A DNA stretch of 42,678 nucleotides from Pseudoxanthomonas mexicana (GCF_001556105.1 NZ_LSIF01000104.1:7501-50178), one strand, 5' to 3'; positions 26,230 through 34,639 are shown, numbered from the stretch's first letter. Numbers and translations are program-made. Notes: generated by a model not told the origin, from the sequence alone.

Positions 26230-27858
26230 TCAGTCGATGCGGTCGTAGGCGGGCAGGGTCAGGAAGTCAGCCAGGTCGTCGGCGCGGCTCAGGTGGTCGA
26301 GCAGGGCGATGGCTTCGGAGATGCGTTCGCCGCCCGGCAGGCGCGAGTGATCGCCCAGCTTCGCCGGCAGCGCGGCCAGCGTGCGCTGCAGCAGCGCGTA
26401 GTCGATCTGGGTGCCGTCGCACAGGTGCACGTCCGGCGTGTGCAGCCACTGCCAGATCTGCGTGCGCGAGATCTCGGCGGTGGCGGCGTCTTCCATCAGC
26501 CAGTGGATCGGCACGCAGCCGCTGCCATCCAGCCACGCGGCCAGATAGCGCACGCAGACTTCCACGTTGCCTTCGAAACCGGCGCGGGTGATGGTGCCGG
26601 TCGACGGGCGGATCAGGTCGTCGCGCGTGACCGCCACGTCTTCGCGCAGCACGCCGCGCTGGTTGGTTTGCGGCATGTGCTCGTCGAAGATCGCCTTCGC
26701 CACCGGGATCAGCGCCGGATGCGCGACCCAGGTGCCGTCATGGCCGGCGGTGACTTCGCGCAGCTTGTCGGCGCGCACGCGCGCCAGCGCCTGTTCGTTC
26801 GCGGCTTCGTCGTTGTTGATCGGGATCTGTGCGGCCATGCCGCCCATCGCATGCGCGCCGCGGCGGTGGCAGGTCTGGATCAGCAGTTCCGAATAGGCCT
26901 TCAGGAACGGCTGCGTCATCGTCACCTGGCCGCGCTCCGGCAACACCTTGTCGGCGTGGCTACGGAAGGTCTTCAGGTAGGAAAAGATGTAGTCCCAGCG
27001 GCCGCAGTTCAGGCCGACGATGCGCTCGCGCAGCGCGTGCAGGATCTCGTGCATCTCGAACACCGCCGGCAGCGTCTCGATCAGCACGGTGACCTTCATC
27101 TGTCCGTGCGGCAGGCCCAGCGCCGCCTCGATGTGCGACAGCGCGGTCTCCCACAGCGCGGCTTCTTCCATGCTCTGCAGCTTGGGCAGGTAGAAGTACG
27201 GGCCGCGGTCCTTCGCCTGCAGCGCGCGGGCGTTGTGCCACGCGAACACGGCGACGTCGAACAGGCCACCGGCGATCGGCGCGCCGTCGATCAGCACGTG
27301 CTTCTCGTCCAGGTGCCAACCGCGCGGACGCACCAGCAGCACGGCCTGCTCCTCCTGCGGCTTCAGCGTGTAGTGCTTGCCGTTCTCGCTGGTGAACTGC
27401 AGGTCGCCGCGCACGGCGTCGGTCAGCGCGCGCTGGCCGGTCAGCAGGTTCTGCCAGGTCGGCGAGGTGGAATCCTCGAAGTCCGCCATGAACACCTTCG
27501 CGCCGGAGTTCAGCGCGTTGATGACCATCTTCGGATCGACCGGGCCGGTGATCTCGACGCGGCGGTCCTGCAATGCGGTCGGCACCGGCGCCACCGCCCA
27601 ATCGCTGTCACGGATCGTGCGGGTGTCGGTGCGGAAGTCGGGCAGGCCGCCGGCGTCGAAGAACGCCTGGCGTTCACGGCGGGCCCGCAGCCGGGCTTGG
27701 CGCTCCGGTTCGATCGCACGGTGCAGCGAGACCAACAGCGCCAATGCGCCCGGCGGCAGCAGTGCGTCCTGGTCCGCTAGGCTGGCGGTCAGGGCAATGC
27801 CGGGGGTGGGACGGTCGGCGCGGGCATCGCGCGGCAGGGCGAAAGCGGTAGCGGACAT
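26230..27858 (-). CDS. aceB: Malate synthase A
   Basis: A 542-residue isoform A malate synthase joining glyoxylate and acetyl-CoA to malate, the second glyoxylate-shunt step. KVFMADFEDSTSP, the RPRGWHLDEKH segment with the catalytic Arg, IETLPAVFEMHEI, LNCGRWDYIFSY and the C-terminal IHWLMEDAATAEISR with the catalytic Asp are seen. I start at the ATG at 27858 because AGGAG lies seven bases upstream; a longer frame to 27918 would run through the operator palindrome. It is the first gene of an aceB-aceA operon divergent from a LysR regulator, which probably controls it. Confidence 0.97.
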   Translation of the reverse strand: MSATAFALPRDARADRPTPGIALTASLADQDALLPPGALALLVSLHRAIEPERQARLRARRERQAFFDAGGLPDFRTDTRTIRDSDWAVAPVPTALQDRRVEITGPVDPKMVINALNSGAKVFMADFEDSTSPTWQNLLTGQRALTDAVRGDLQFTSENGKHYTLKPQEEQAVLLVRPRGWHLDEKHVLIDGAPIAGGLFDVAVFAWHNARALQAKDRGPYFYLPKLQSMEEAALWETALSHIEAALGLPHGQMKVTVLIETLPAVFEMHEILHALRERIVGLNCGRWDYIFSYLKTFRSHADKVLPERGQVTMTQPFLKAYSELLIQTCHRRGAHAMGGMAAQIPINNDEAANEQALARVRADKLREVTAGHDGTWVAHPALIPVAKAIFDEHMPQTNQRGVLREDVAVTRDDLIRPSTGTITRAGFEGNVEVCVRYLAAWLDGSGCVPIHWLMEDAATAEISRTQIWQWLHTPDVHLCDGTQIDYALLQRTLAALPAKLGDHSRLPGGERISEAIALLDHLSRADDLADFLTLPAYDRID

Positions 27859-27896
27859 GGGGGTCTCCTGGCGTCTTGCTGGAGACGCACAGTGCT

Positions 27897-27932
27897 CCCG
27901 ATCTGAATTATTTGACAAAACAGTTTTGTCAA
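27897..27932 (-). promoter_or_regulatory. aceB promoter
   Basis: On the minus strand a consensus TTGACA (27932-27927) is followed after 16 bases by TAATTC (27910-27905), giving a start near 27898 and a leader of about 40 bases. The -35 box is one end of the palindrome at 27912-27932, so any protein bound there would compete with polymerase. Confidence 0.55.
27912..27932. promoter_or_regulatory. Perfect 10+1+10 palindrome, probable operator of aceBA
   Basis: Arm TTGACAAAAC (27912-27921) is the exact reverse complement of GTTTTGTCAA (27923-27932), around an A at 27922. It is AT-rich in a high-GC region and contains the aceB -35. Repression of aceBA by the bound factor is the simplest reading. 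Confidence 0.6.
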
Positions 27933-27940
27933 TGCACTAA

Positions 27941-27955
27941 ATAAGCCTTGCTTAT
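27941..27955. promoter_or_regulatory. LysR-type T-N11-A palindrome
   Basis: ATAAGC (27941-27946) and GCTTAT (27950-27955) are inverted around CTT. TAAGCCTTGCTTA fits the T-N11-A pattern with dyad symmetry typical of LysR-family binding sites. It lies between the larger palindrome and the regulator's start codon 14 bases later, as expected for autoregulation. Confidence 0.5.
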
Positions 27956-27968
27956 AGTTGACTAGATC

Positions 27969-28937
27969 GTGAGCTCTAAAGAAGCGCCAACTCCTAGATT
28001 TCCTTACAAATCGGACCGCCTGAAGCCGCTGCGCGCCTTCTGCCAGACGGTGCGGCTGGGGTCGGTCTCGCGGGCAGCCGAGGCACTTTTCGTCAGCCAG
28101 CCGGCCATCACCCTGCAGTTGCAGGCGCTGGAACGGGAGTTGGGGATCACGCTGTTCGAGCGCAGCGGGCGTCGGTTGACCCCCAGCCGCGAGGGCCAAG
28201 TGTTGTATGAGCTGGCGCAGCCGCTGGTGGCGGGGCTGGACGGGCTGGACGCGACCTTCCGCGAGAAGGTCAGCGGGCTGGAAGCTGGCGAACTGAACGT
28301 AGCCGCCAACAGTTCGACCATCCTGTACCTGCTGCCGAAGATCGTGGAGCACTTCCGCCAGCAACACCCGGACGTGAAGCTGACCCTGCACAACGCGGCC
28401 AGCGCCGATGGCACCGACCTGTTGCGCTCGGACGCGGTGGACCTGGCGGTGGGCTCGGTGCTCGACGTGCCGGCCGACCTCAGCTACGCGCCGGTCTACC
28501 GCTTCGAACCGATGCTGATCACGCCGCCGGATCATCCCCTGGTGAAGAAGCGCGACCTGCGGCTGGAAGACCTGTCGCCGCATGCGCTGATCCTGCCGCC
28601 GAAGCGGCTGGTGACCTACCGGCTGGTCGACCTGGTGTTCCAGCAGGCGCGCGTGCCCTACACCGTCGCGCTGGAAGTCGGCGGCTGGGAGGTGATCAAG
28701 CAGTACGTCAGCATGGGCATGGGCATCTCGATCATCACCTCGATCTGCCTGACCGACAGCGACCGTGATCGCCTGGCCGCGCGCTCGCTGGCGCAATGGT
28801 TTCCGTCGCGCAGCTACGGCGTGGTGGTGCGCAAGGGCAAGTTCCTGTCGCCGCAGGCACGCGCCTTCATCGAACTGATCCAGCCCCATCTGTTCGAGCG
28901 CCGCGATTACGATGAGAGCGGGCATTCCGAACGCTGA
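27969..28937 (+). CDS. LysR-family regulator divergent from aceBA
   Basis: A 322-residue regulator. The N-terminal winged helix-turn-helix is clear (LKPLRAFCQTVRLGSVSRAA, then SQPAITLQLQALERELG and FERSGRRLTPSREG); the C-terminal two-lobed effector domain includes GELNVAANSST and the GMGISIIT turn, CysB/Cbl-like. A stop codon two codons upstream makes GTG 27969 the first possible start. Its position opposite aceB, with two palindromes between, argues that it governs the glyoxylate shunt and itself. The effector is unknown; a role in acetate or glyoxylate sensing is inferred from context only. Confidence 0.92.
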   Translation: MSSKEAPTPRFPYKSDRLKPLRAFCQTVRLGSVSRAAEALFVSQPAITLQLQALERELGITLFERSGRRLTPSREGQVLYELAQPLVAGLDGLDATFREKVSGLEAGELNVAANSSTILYLLPKIVEHFRQQHPDVKLTLHNAASADGTDLLRSDAVDLAVGSVLDVPADLSYAPVYRFEPMLITPPDHPLVKKRDLRLEDLSPHALILPPKRLVTYRLVDLVFQQARVPYTVALEVGGWEVIKQYVSMGMGISIITSICLTDSDRDRLAARSLAQWFPSRSYGVVVRKGKFLSPQARAFIELIQPHLFERRDYDESGHSER

Positions 28938-28954
28938 GCACGCACGAGACATCC

Positions 28955-29305
28955 ATGAGCACTGCCGAACAGCACCACCGCATCGACTACCTCGAATTCA
29001 ACGTCGCTTCCATCGCCGCCGCGAAAGCCTTCTACGGCGACGCGTTCGGCTGGACGTTCCAGGACTACGGCCCGGACTACTGCGAATTCCGCGACGGTCG
29101 CCTGACCGGCGGCTTCGCGCACGGCGCGCCACAACCGGGCGGCGCACTGGTGGTGCTGTATTCGGCCGCGCTGGAGGACAGCCTGGCGAAGGTCAAGGCC
29201 GCGGGTGCGCGCATCACCAAACCGATCTTCGCGTTCCCCGGTGGCCGCCGCTTCCAGTTCACCGACCCGGACGGCTACGAACTCGCGGTCTGGTCGACGA
29301 CCTGA
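28955..29305 (+). CDS. VOC-superfamily (glyoxalase-like) protein
   Basis: A 116-residue protein with two beta-alpha-beta-beta-beta repeats of the vicinal oxygen chelate fold: IDYLEFNVASIAAAKAFYGDAFGW starts the first and VVLYSAALEDSLAKVKAAGA the second, closing with FTDPDGYELAVWS. The glyoxalase I metal ligands are not all evident, so catalysis is uncertain; many such proteins bind antibiotics or small molecules. It begins 18 bases after the LysR gene and may be cotranscribed. It is convergent with the next gene, only one base apart. Confidence 0.85.
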   Translation: MSTAEQHHRIDYLEFNVASIAAAKAFYGDAFGWTFQDYGPDYCEFRDGRLTGGFAHGAPQPGGALVVLYSAALEDSLAKVKAAGARITKPIFAFPGGRRFQFTDPDGYELAVWSTT

Positions 29306-29306
29306 G

Positions 29307-30314
29307 TCAGCGCGCGTCGTAGCGCGCGAGCAGCGCGCGGTGGCCCGATTGCCACTGCGCGAGTTCGACTGCCGAGCCGCCGTAGGCGGTGTCGATGAAC
29401 GCCAGCGACAACGACTCGGTCGCGTGCTTGACCTGCTCGCTGACTTCGAGCGAATCGAAATAGCGACGATCGGTGAACACGTTGTGCGTGCCGTGGCGGT
29501 AGACCGCCAGCACCTTGTGCGCGCCGCCGATGGCGTCGAACACCTTCAACCGGTCATCCACGCCCGACCCGAAGCCCGGGATGCGGATGATGTCGTCGGC
29601 CGTGGTGACGTGCAGCGTGGGAATGGTGATGCCGGCGAGGATCGGACGGAAATCGTCGTCGCCGTAGAACGGCGGCGCGGAGATCACGATGGCGGCGCTG
29701 AAGCGGGGATCGCGCAGTTCGATCACCTTGCCGTCGCGCACCACCCGCGCACCCGCCGACATCAGCGTGGTGTTGGCGCCGTAGGAATGTCCGGCGGCCA
29801 CGATGCGCGCACGATCGACGCGCGCACCCCACTCGCCAGCCAGCACCTGGTCGAGCGCGAAGCGCTGGTCGCGCACGCGGGCGACGGCTTCGTCGTCACT
29901 GGTGGCCTGCTGGAAACGCGACACCAGCGTCAGCGGATTGCCCTGCCACAGCGCGCGGTCGCTGCCGACGTGCTGCACGTGGATGCTGGCGATGCCGTGC
30001 TTCGCCCAGTAATCGCCCAAATAGGTGTAGCCGTCGCGCGCACTGCCGATGCCGTGCGAGAACACCACCAGCGGCACCTTGCCGGTGCGCGCCGCGTCCG
30101 GCCAGAACAGCTTCACCGGCACCGCGCGGCCACGCGCCGGATCCACCCAGTCCAGGTCCTGCACGCGGTAGCCCGCCTGCATCCCGATGCCGCCATCGCT
30201 GCGCACGTGCACGTGCGATGACGCCACCAGCATCGGCGCCAACAACACCAGGGACAGCACGACCGCCACGCGATGGCGGCGGAGAAAGGCGGCAACGTTC
30301 ATCGGCAACTGCAT
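29307..30314 (-). CDS. Membrane-anchored alpha/beta hydrolase (dienelactone/PAF-AH-like)
   Basis: A 335-residue hydrolase. A hydrophobic N-terminal segment (VAVVLSLVLLAPMLVASS) is a signal anchor or peptide, then DPARGRAVPVKLFWP starts the mature part. The oxyanion region is VVFSHGIGS, the nucleophile elbow is AAGHSYGA, and the likely acid and His lie in HVTTADD and YRHGTHNVF. This pattern resembles the platelet-activating-factor acetylhydrolase-like predicted dienelactone hydrolases. Translation may start at the fifth residue (ATG 30302); neither start has a clear Shine-Dalgarno. Substrate unknown. Confidence 0.82.
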   Translation of the reverse strand: MQLPMNVAAFLRRHRVAVVLSLVLLAPMLVASSHVHVRSDGGIGMQAGYRVQDLDWVDPARGRAVPVKLFWPDAARTGKVPLVVFSHGIGSARDGYTYLGDYWAKHGIASIHVQHVGSDRALWQGNPLTLVSRFQQATSDDEAVARVRDQRFALDQVLAGEWGARVDRARIVAAGHSYGANTTLMSAGARVVRDGKVIELRDPRFSAAIVISAPPFYGDDDFRPILAGITIPTLHVTTADDIIRIPGFGSGVDDRLKVFDAIGGAHKVLAVYRHGTHNVFTDRRYFDSLEVSEQVKHATESLSLAFIDTAYGGSAVELAQWQSGHRALLARYDAR

Positions 30315-30389
30315 CCAGGACAGGAATATCCCGCGCGCGGCGGCAACGCAGGCTCACAACCACACGGCGTGCCGCCCGCAGGCGGCCAT

Positions 30390-30668
30390 CTACTTCTTCT
30401 TCGGACGCCCGGCCTTGACCGGCGCCAGCGCATCCAGCGCCTTCGCCAGCGCCTGCGGCGACAGCGCGGACAACGCCTGCAGGCCGGCGCGCAGCAACTC
30501 GCTTTTCTTCGCAGGACGCTGCATCTGCAGTGCACGGCCTTTCAACACATCGACCAGCGCGAAATCGTCCGCCGGCATGGTGAAGCTGTCGCGGACCAGC
30601 TTGCCCGGCACCGCTTCTCCGGCCGCGTCGGCACCGCCTGGTTCACGCGTCTTCCGGAGCTTGGCCAC
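30390..30668 (-). CDS. Small basic, probable DNA-binding protein
   Basis: A 92-residue protein starting with GTG at 30668. After a basic head (AKLRKTREPG) comes DSFTMPADDFALVDVLKGRA, a strand-helix pattern, then KKSELLRAGLQALSALSPQAL, a helix of the ribbon-helix-helix kind, and a C-terminal PVKAGRPKKK tail that resembles an AT-hook or nucleoid-protein tail. It is preceded by a strong promoter whose -10 box is buried in a perfect AT-rich palindrome, as expected for an autoregulated repressor. I think similar small proteins occur across Xanthomonadaceae but cannot check. Function not known. Confidence 0.7.
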   Translation of the reverse strand: MAKLRKTREPGGADAAGEAVPGKLVRDSFTMPADDFALVDVLKGRALQMQRPAKKSELLRAGLQALSALSPQALAKALDALAPVKAGRPKKK

Positions 30669-30684
30669 GGCGCACCCAAGAATC

Positions 30685-30723
30685 GTATAAACGATTTATA
30701 CCTTTTTTGATCCGTATCGCCAA
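30685..30723 (-). promoter_or_regulatory. Promoter with palindrome over the -10 box
   Basis: On the minus strand TTGGCG (30723-30718), 17 bases, TATAAA (30700-30695). The inverted repeat GTATAAA (30685-30691) / TTTATAC (30695-30701) around CGA covers the -10; AATCG (30681-30685) and CGATT (30692-30696) give a second overlapping dyad. The leader would be about 20 bases. Confidence 0.5.
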
Positions 30724-30823
30724 GTGGGCGCGCGGCCGACGAGCGGCAGGCGTTCAGCCGCTGCGGCGAGCGGCTTCCAGGCGACACGCCACTAGACTGT
30801 GCTCCCCACCCTGGCCGCTGCCG

Positions 30824-31648
30824 ATGAGCCCCCGTACCGCCTCTCGCCGCACCGGCCAACGTGCCGCTGCGCTGGCCGCCGACGATGCGCGCGGACTGGC
30901 CGCCGCATTGGCCATCGCGCCCGCCGATCCGGTGGGTGTGCACGAAGCGCGCAAGTGCATCCGCCGACTGCGTTCGCTGCTGGCGCTCGGTCGTCGCGCC
31001 CTGGGCAAGGAGGGCGTCGATGCGATCGACCATGAGCTTCGCGCGCTGGCCAAGGGCCTCTCCACGTTGCGCGACGGCGAGGTTGTGCTGGATACCGCGC
31101 GACAGCTCGTACGCGATGCCGAGGATGCGGACGAAGCCGCCAGCTGGGAGGCGTTGCTGCCCCTGCTGGCCACGCGCCAGCACCATCAGCTCGCCGACGC
31201 GCTGCGCGACGATCCCGGCTTCATGCGCCGGCAGGCCCACGCACACCGGTTGGCCGAACAGGTGCAACAGCTTCCCTGGCGACGGCTCCACGACGAAGGC
31301 CTGCGCCTGCGGCTGGCGCGCTCGATGCAGCGCCAGGCACAGGCGCAAGCGGACGCGCTGGCGTCCGGACACGTCGACGACCTGCATGACTGGCGCCGGC
31401 GATCGCGGCGGTTGCGCATGCAGGTGTCCGCGTTGCACACGCTGCACGTGCGACTCCCTCGCGGCGACCACGGCGCTACCCATCCGCTGCGCCACATCGG
31501 CAGGCTGGTCGACCAGTTGGGCGTGCTGCAGGACCTCGCACTGCTGCGGCAGGCACTGGACGCGGTGGAACAGACCCAGGGCCACGCCATGCGGACCACT
31601 GCACCGTCCCGCAAGGCAAAGCCGGTGCATATCCAGCCGTTGGGCTGA
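30824..31648 (+). CDS. CHAD-domain protein
   Basis: A 274-residue all-alpha protein of the CHAD family. The signature is the repeated conserved His/Arg helices: VGVHEARKCIRRLRSLLAL near the N-terminus and LHDWRRRSRRLRMQVSAL in the second half, which line a basic pocket that binds inorganic polyphosphate in characterised members. The LGVLQDLALLRQAL segment near the C-terminus is also typical. There is no CYTH (triphosphatase) domain or gene next to it, which CHAD often accompanies. A role in polyphosphate granules is inferred from the family only. Confidence 0.85.
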   Translation: MSPRTASRRTGQRAAALAADDARGLAAALAIAPADPVGVHEARKCIRRLRSLLALGRRALGKEGVDAIDHELRALAKGLSTLRDGEVVLDTARQLVRDAEDADEAASWEALLPLLATRQHHQLADALRDDPGFMRRQAHAHRLAEQVQQLPWRRLHDEGLRLRLARSMQRQAQAQADALASGHVDDLHDWRRRSRRLRMQVSALHTLHVRLPRGDHGATHPLRHIGRLVDQLGVLQDLALLRQALDAVEQTQGHAMRTTAPSRKAKPVHIQPLG

Positions 31649-31722
31649 ACGCGTTTAGCCCGGGATGCACCGGGCGTGCACATCAAGAACACGCCGCATG
31701 GGCCGATAGTGACGCATACGGT

Positions 31723-31783
31723 CTGTCCGGACAGCGCGCGGAACATGCGCGCCGCCGGAACGTCCGTGGATCCGGTGTTCCGG
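31723..31783. promoter_or_regulatory. Inverted repeats upstream of a sigma-54 element
   Basis: CTGTCCGGACAG (31723-31734) is a perfect 12-bp palindrome, centred about 95 bases before the predicted start. CCGGAAC (31755-31761) and GTTCCGG (31777-31783) form an inverted repeat with a 15-base gap. Either could be an enhancer-binding-protein site; the protein is unknown. Confidence 0.35.
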
Positions 31784-31796
31784 CATGCCGCCGGTT

Positions 31797-31812
31797 TGGC
31801 ACGAAGCCTGCT
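31797..31812 (+). promoter_or_regulatory. Sigma-54 (RpoN) promoter of the GGDEF-EAL gene
   Basis: TGGCACG at 31797-31803, four bases, then CTGCT at 31808-31812. The invariant GG (31798-31799) and GC (31810-31811) have exact -24/-12 spacing, and only one base of TGGCACG-N4-TTGCW is off. Start near 31823, about 47 bases before the GTG. Confidence 0.6.
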
Positions 31813-31869
31813 TCCCCGAGGGAGCGGCCCGGACCAACCGCCCTCCCTACGCAGGATCAAGGCCCACAG

Positions 31870-34563
31870 GTGGATTCCACCCCCGCACGTTCCGGTGACG
31901 CCCTGGCGCCGCCGGCCCCGCCCGCCCGTCGCGTCGGCCTGCCGCCGCTGGCGTGGGCGGCGGCTGTCCTGCTGTTGGGACTGGCGTGTACCGGGATCGT
32001 GGCCCAGCGCGAATGGCGCGACCTGCAGCAGCGCGCGGAAGACGCACGCAGCGCACTGGCCGATGCCGGTGCCTCCCAGTTGCGTGTGCCGCTGGAAGAG
32101 GCCGCCTCCATGCTGCGCGCCATGCAGACCGTGTACCTGGCCAACGACCAGATGGACCAGGCGCGCTTCAGCCAGTACCACACCAGCCTGCGCAGTCCAC
32201 TCGCCTCGGGCGCGTACACCTCGGTGGCCTTCGCCCGCCGCCTGCCTGCCGGGCAGCCGCTGGCCGACCAGGTCTCGTACCGCTACGAATTCGTTGCGCC
32301 CTACCAGGCGAATGCATCGCTGATCGGCTTCGACATGGTCGGGCAGAAGGCGAACCTGGCGGCGCTGATGCGCGCCCGCGACACGGACTCGGTGGTGATT
32401 TCCGCACCCTTCGCCCTGCGCCAGAGCACGCCTGCCGGACAGAACCCGCTCGGCGTGACGCTGCGCCTGCCGGTGTACTCCGACGGCCCCACGCCCACCA
32501 CGCCCAATCAGCGGCGTGCGCGTGAACTCGGGGCGCTGGCCATCGGCATCCGCCTGCAGCCCTTGGTCGAAACCGCCATGGGCGGCAAGGTGCTGGACGG
32601 CTTCCGGGTGCTGCTCTACGACGCGACCGCAGATGCGCATCCGTTCTACGATTCAGCCACGGCCACGGCCACCGACCTGCCCCGGCAACAGCGACGCGTG
32701 GACTTTGGTGGCCGGCAGTGGCGCATCGAGATGCAGCCACGCCCGCAGCCGCTGGATACCGGGCGCCTGCAGGCCATCCTGGCCGGCGGCGGCGTGATCA
32801 GCCTGCTGCTGGCGGCCCTCGCATGGTCGTTGACGACCACCCGGCGGCGCGCCGTGGCGCTGGGCCAGCAGATGAGCCAGCGTTACCGCGAGAGCGAACT
32901 GCGCTTCCGTGCGCTCAACGAACTGCTGCCCGCGCTGGTGCTGCTCGCCGACGCGCGCGACGGCCGCATCGTCTACGTCAACCAGGCGGCGCGGCTGCGC
33001 CTGGGCGACCCGACGGGACTGCCGCTGTCGGCGCTGTTCTCGGATCCGCAACTGCAGGCGCGTGCCCGTGATGCCGCCGCCATCGGCAACGACTGGGGCA
33101 ACCTGGAAGCGGTGCTGTTGAGCCCGGGCGGTGGCGCGTTCTGGGCAAGCGCCTCGATCGCGCAAGTCGACATGGACGGCTCGGCGCATCTGCTGATGGT
33201 CGCGACGGATATCTCCGAGCAGCGCGAACTCACCGAACGCCTGAGCTACCAGGCCACGCACGATGCACTGACCGAGCTGTGCAACCGGCGCGAATTCGAG
33301 CGCCGCGTCGAGGAGGCGCTCGACGAACGCAAGGGGCGCGCCGTGTGCGACCCGTGCGCGCTGCTCTATATCGACCTGGACCAGTTCAAGCTGATCAACG
33401 ACGTCTCCGGCCACATGGCCGGCGACCAGCTGCTCGCGCAGCTCGCGCTGGCGATGCGCCAGCAGCTGCGCGGCGGCGACGTACTGGCGCGGCTGGGCGG
33501 CGACGAGTTCGGCCTGATGGCCTTCCATGTGGACGCCGAAGGCGCGCGTGCGCTGGCCGAGCGCCTGCGCGAACGCATCGAGGCGCTGATGTTCGTCTGG
33601 CAGGACCGCACCTACACGGTCAGCGCCAGCATCGGCGTGGTGGTGGTCGACCAGCAGGAGCCGACACTGAAGGACCTGCTGGCGTGGGCCGACACCGCCT
33701 GCTACCTGGCCAAGGAGAACGGTCGCAACCGCGTGCACATGTACCGCGAGGACAACGAGACCACGCGCCGGCACGGCGAGATGGAATGGGCCAACCGCCT
33801 GCGCTGGGCGATGGAGCAGGACCGCCTGCTGCTGGACTACCAGGAGATCGTGCCGCTCGACGGCCGCGACACCGCCACCAGCATCGAACTGCTGCTGCGG
33901 CTGCGCGACGAGGATGGCGGCATCGTGCTGCCGGGCGCGTTCCTGCCCGCCGCGGAGCGCTACGGCCTGATGCCGGCGATCGACCGCTGGGTGATCCGCA
34001 ACGCACTGGCGCACTTCGGCGAGCTGCACCATGCGGGCATGCGCCTGGGGACCTGCGCGATCAACCTGTCCGGTGCCAGCATCGAAGACGAGGGCCTGGC
34101 CGACTTCATCCTCGCCCGCATCACCGAGTACGCGGTGCCGCCGCACGCACTGTGCTTCGAGATCACCGAGACCGTCGCCGTGCGCAACCTGCTGAAGGTG
34201 GTCGGCGTGATCGAGCGCCTGCGCCGCGTGGGCTGCCGCATCGCGCTCGACGACTTCGGCGCCGGCATGTCGTCCTTCGGCTACCTGAAGAACCTGCCGG
34301 CGGACCTCATCAAGATCGACGGCAGCTTCATCCGCGATCTCGAGACCGACCCGATGAGCCGCACCATCGTCAGCGCCATCGCGCAGATCGGCCACCAGCG
34401 TGGTTTGAAAGTGGTGGCCGAATGGGTCGCCAGCCCGAAGATCTGCGACGCCCTGCGTTCGCTGGGCGTGGACTACGGCCAGGGGTTTGCGTTGCATCGT
34501 CCCGAGCGCGTGCTGTTCCAGCGCGACGAGCCGCCTGCACGTCGGCTGGCGGTGGTGCGCTGA
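31870..34563 (+). CDS. CHASE-PAS-GGDEF-EAL cyclic-di-GMP enzyme
   Basis: An 897-residue inner-membrane signalling protein. One span at about 29-47 and another at about 300-320 bracket a periplasmic CHASE domain (FAR RLPAG, IGFDM and LPVY motifs), then PAS (about 340-450), GGDEF and EAL. RLGGDEF (543-547) is intact and RGGD (534-537) five residues upstream is a product-inhibition I-site, so diguanylate cyclase activity is expected. The EAL domain has Gln658, Glu673 (in ELLLRL, where EAL/EVL is usual), EITE, DDFG (794-797) and AEW, so phosphodiesterase residues appear present too. Net activity cannot be told. A sigma-54 promoter lies upstream. Starts with GTG. Confidence 0.93.
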   Translation: MDSTPARSGDALAPPAPPARRVGLPPLAWAAAVLLLGLACTGIVAQREWRDLQQRAEDARSALADAGASQLRVPLEEAASMLRAMQTVYLANDQMDQARFSQYHTSLRSPLASGAYTSVAFARRLPAGQPLADQVSYRYEFVAPYQANASLIGFDMVGQKANLAALMRARDTDSVVISAPFALRQSTPAGQNPLGVTLRLPVYSDGPTPTTPNQRRARELGALAIGIRLQPLVETAMGGKVLDGFRVLLYDATADAHPFYDSATATATDLPRQQRRVDFGGRQWRIEMQPRPQPLDTGRLQAILAGGGVISLLLAALAWSLTTTRRRAVALGQQMSQRYRESELRFRALNELLPALVLLADARDGRIVYVNQAARLRLGDPTGLPLSALFSDPQLQARARDAAAIGNDWGNLEAVLLSPGGGAFWASASIAQVDMDGSAHLLMVATDISEQRELTERLSYQATHDALTELCNRREFERRVEEALDERKGRAVCDPCALLYIDLDQFKLINDVSGHMAGDQLLAQLALAMRQQLRGGDVLARLGGDEFGLMAFHVDAEGARALAERLRERIEALMFVWQDRTYTVSASIGVVVVDQQEPTLKDLLAWADTACYLAKENGRNRVHMYREDNETTRRHGEMEWANRLRWAMEQDRLLLDYQEIVPLDGRDTATSIELLLRLRDEDGGIVLPGAFLPAAERYGLMPAIDRWVIRNALAHFGELHHAGMRLGTCAINLSGASIEDEGLADFILARITEYAVPPHALCFEITETVAVRNLLKVVGVIERLRRVGCRIALDDFGAGMSSFGYLKNLPADLIKIDGSFIRDLETDPMSRTIVSAIAQIGHQRGLKVVAEWVASPKICDALRSLGVDYGQGFALHRPERVLFQRDEPPARRLAVVR

Positions 34564-34639
34564 GGCCGTGACCCGCATCGGTCGCATCGAGCGCCAACCG
34601 ATCTTCACCCGCGGCGGCCGCTGACGCGCCGCGCCTAAG

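Noticed and set aside
24829..27780. A 983-codon plus-strand frame opposite aceA and aceB
   Set aside because: The longest frame of all, yet it mirrors two certain genes and the sequence is His/Arg/Gln-rich low-complexity, the usual result of reading GC-rich codons backward.
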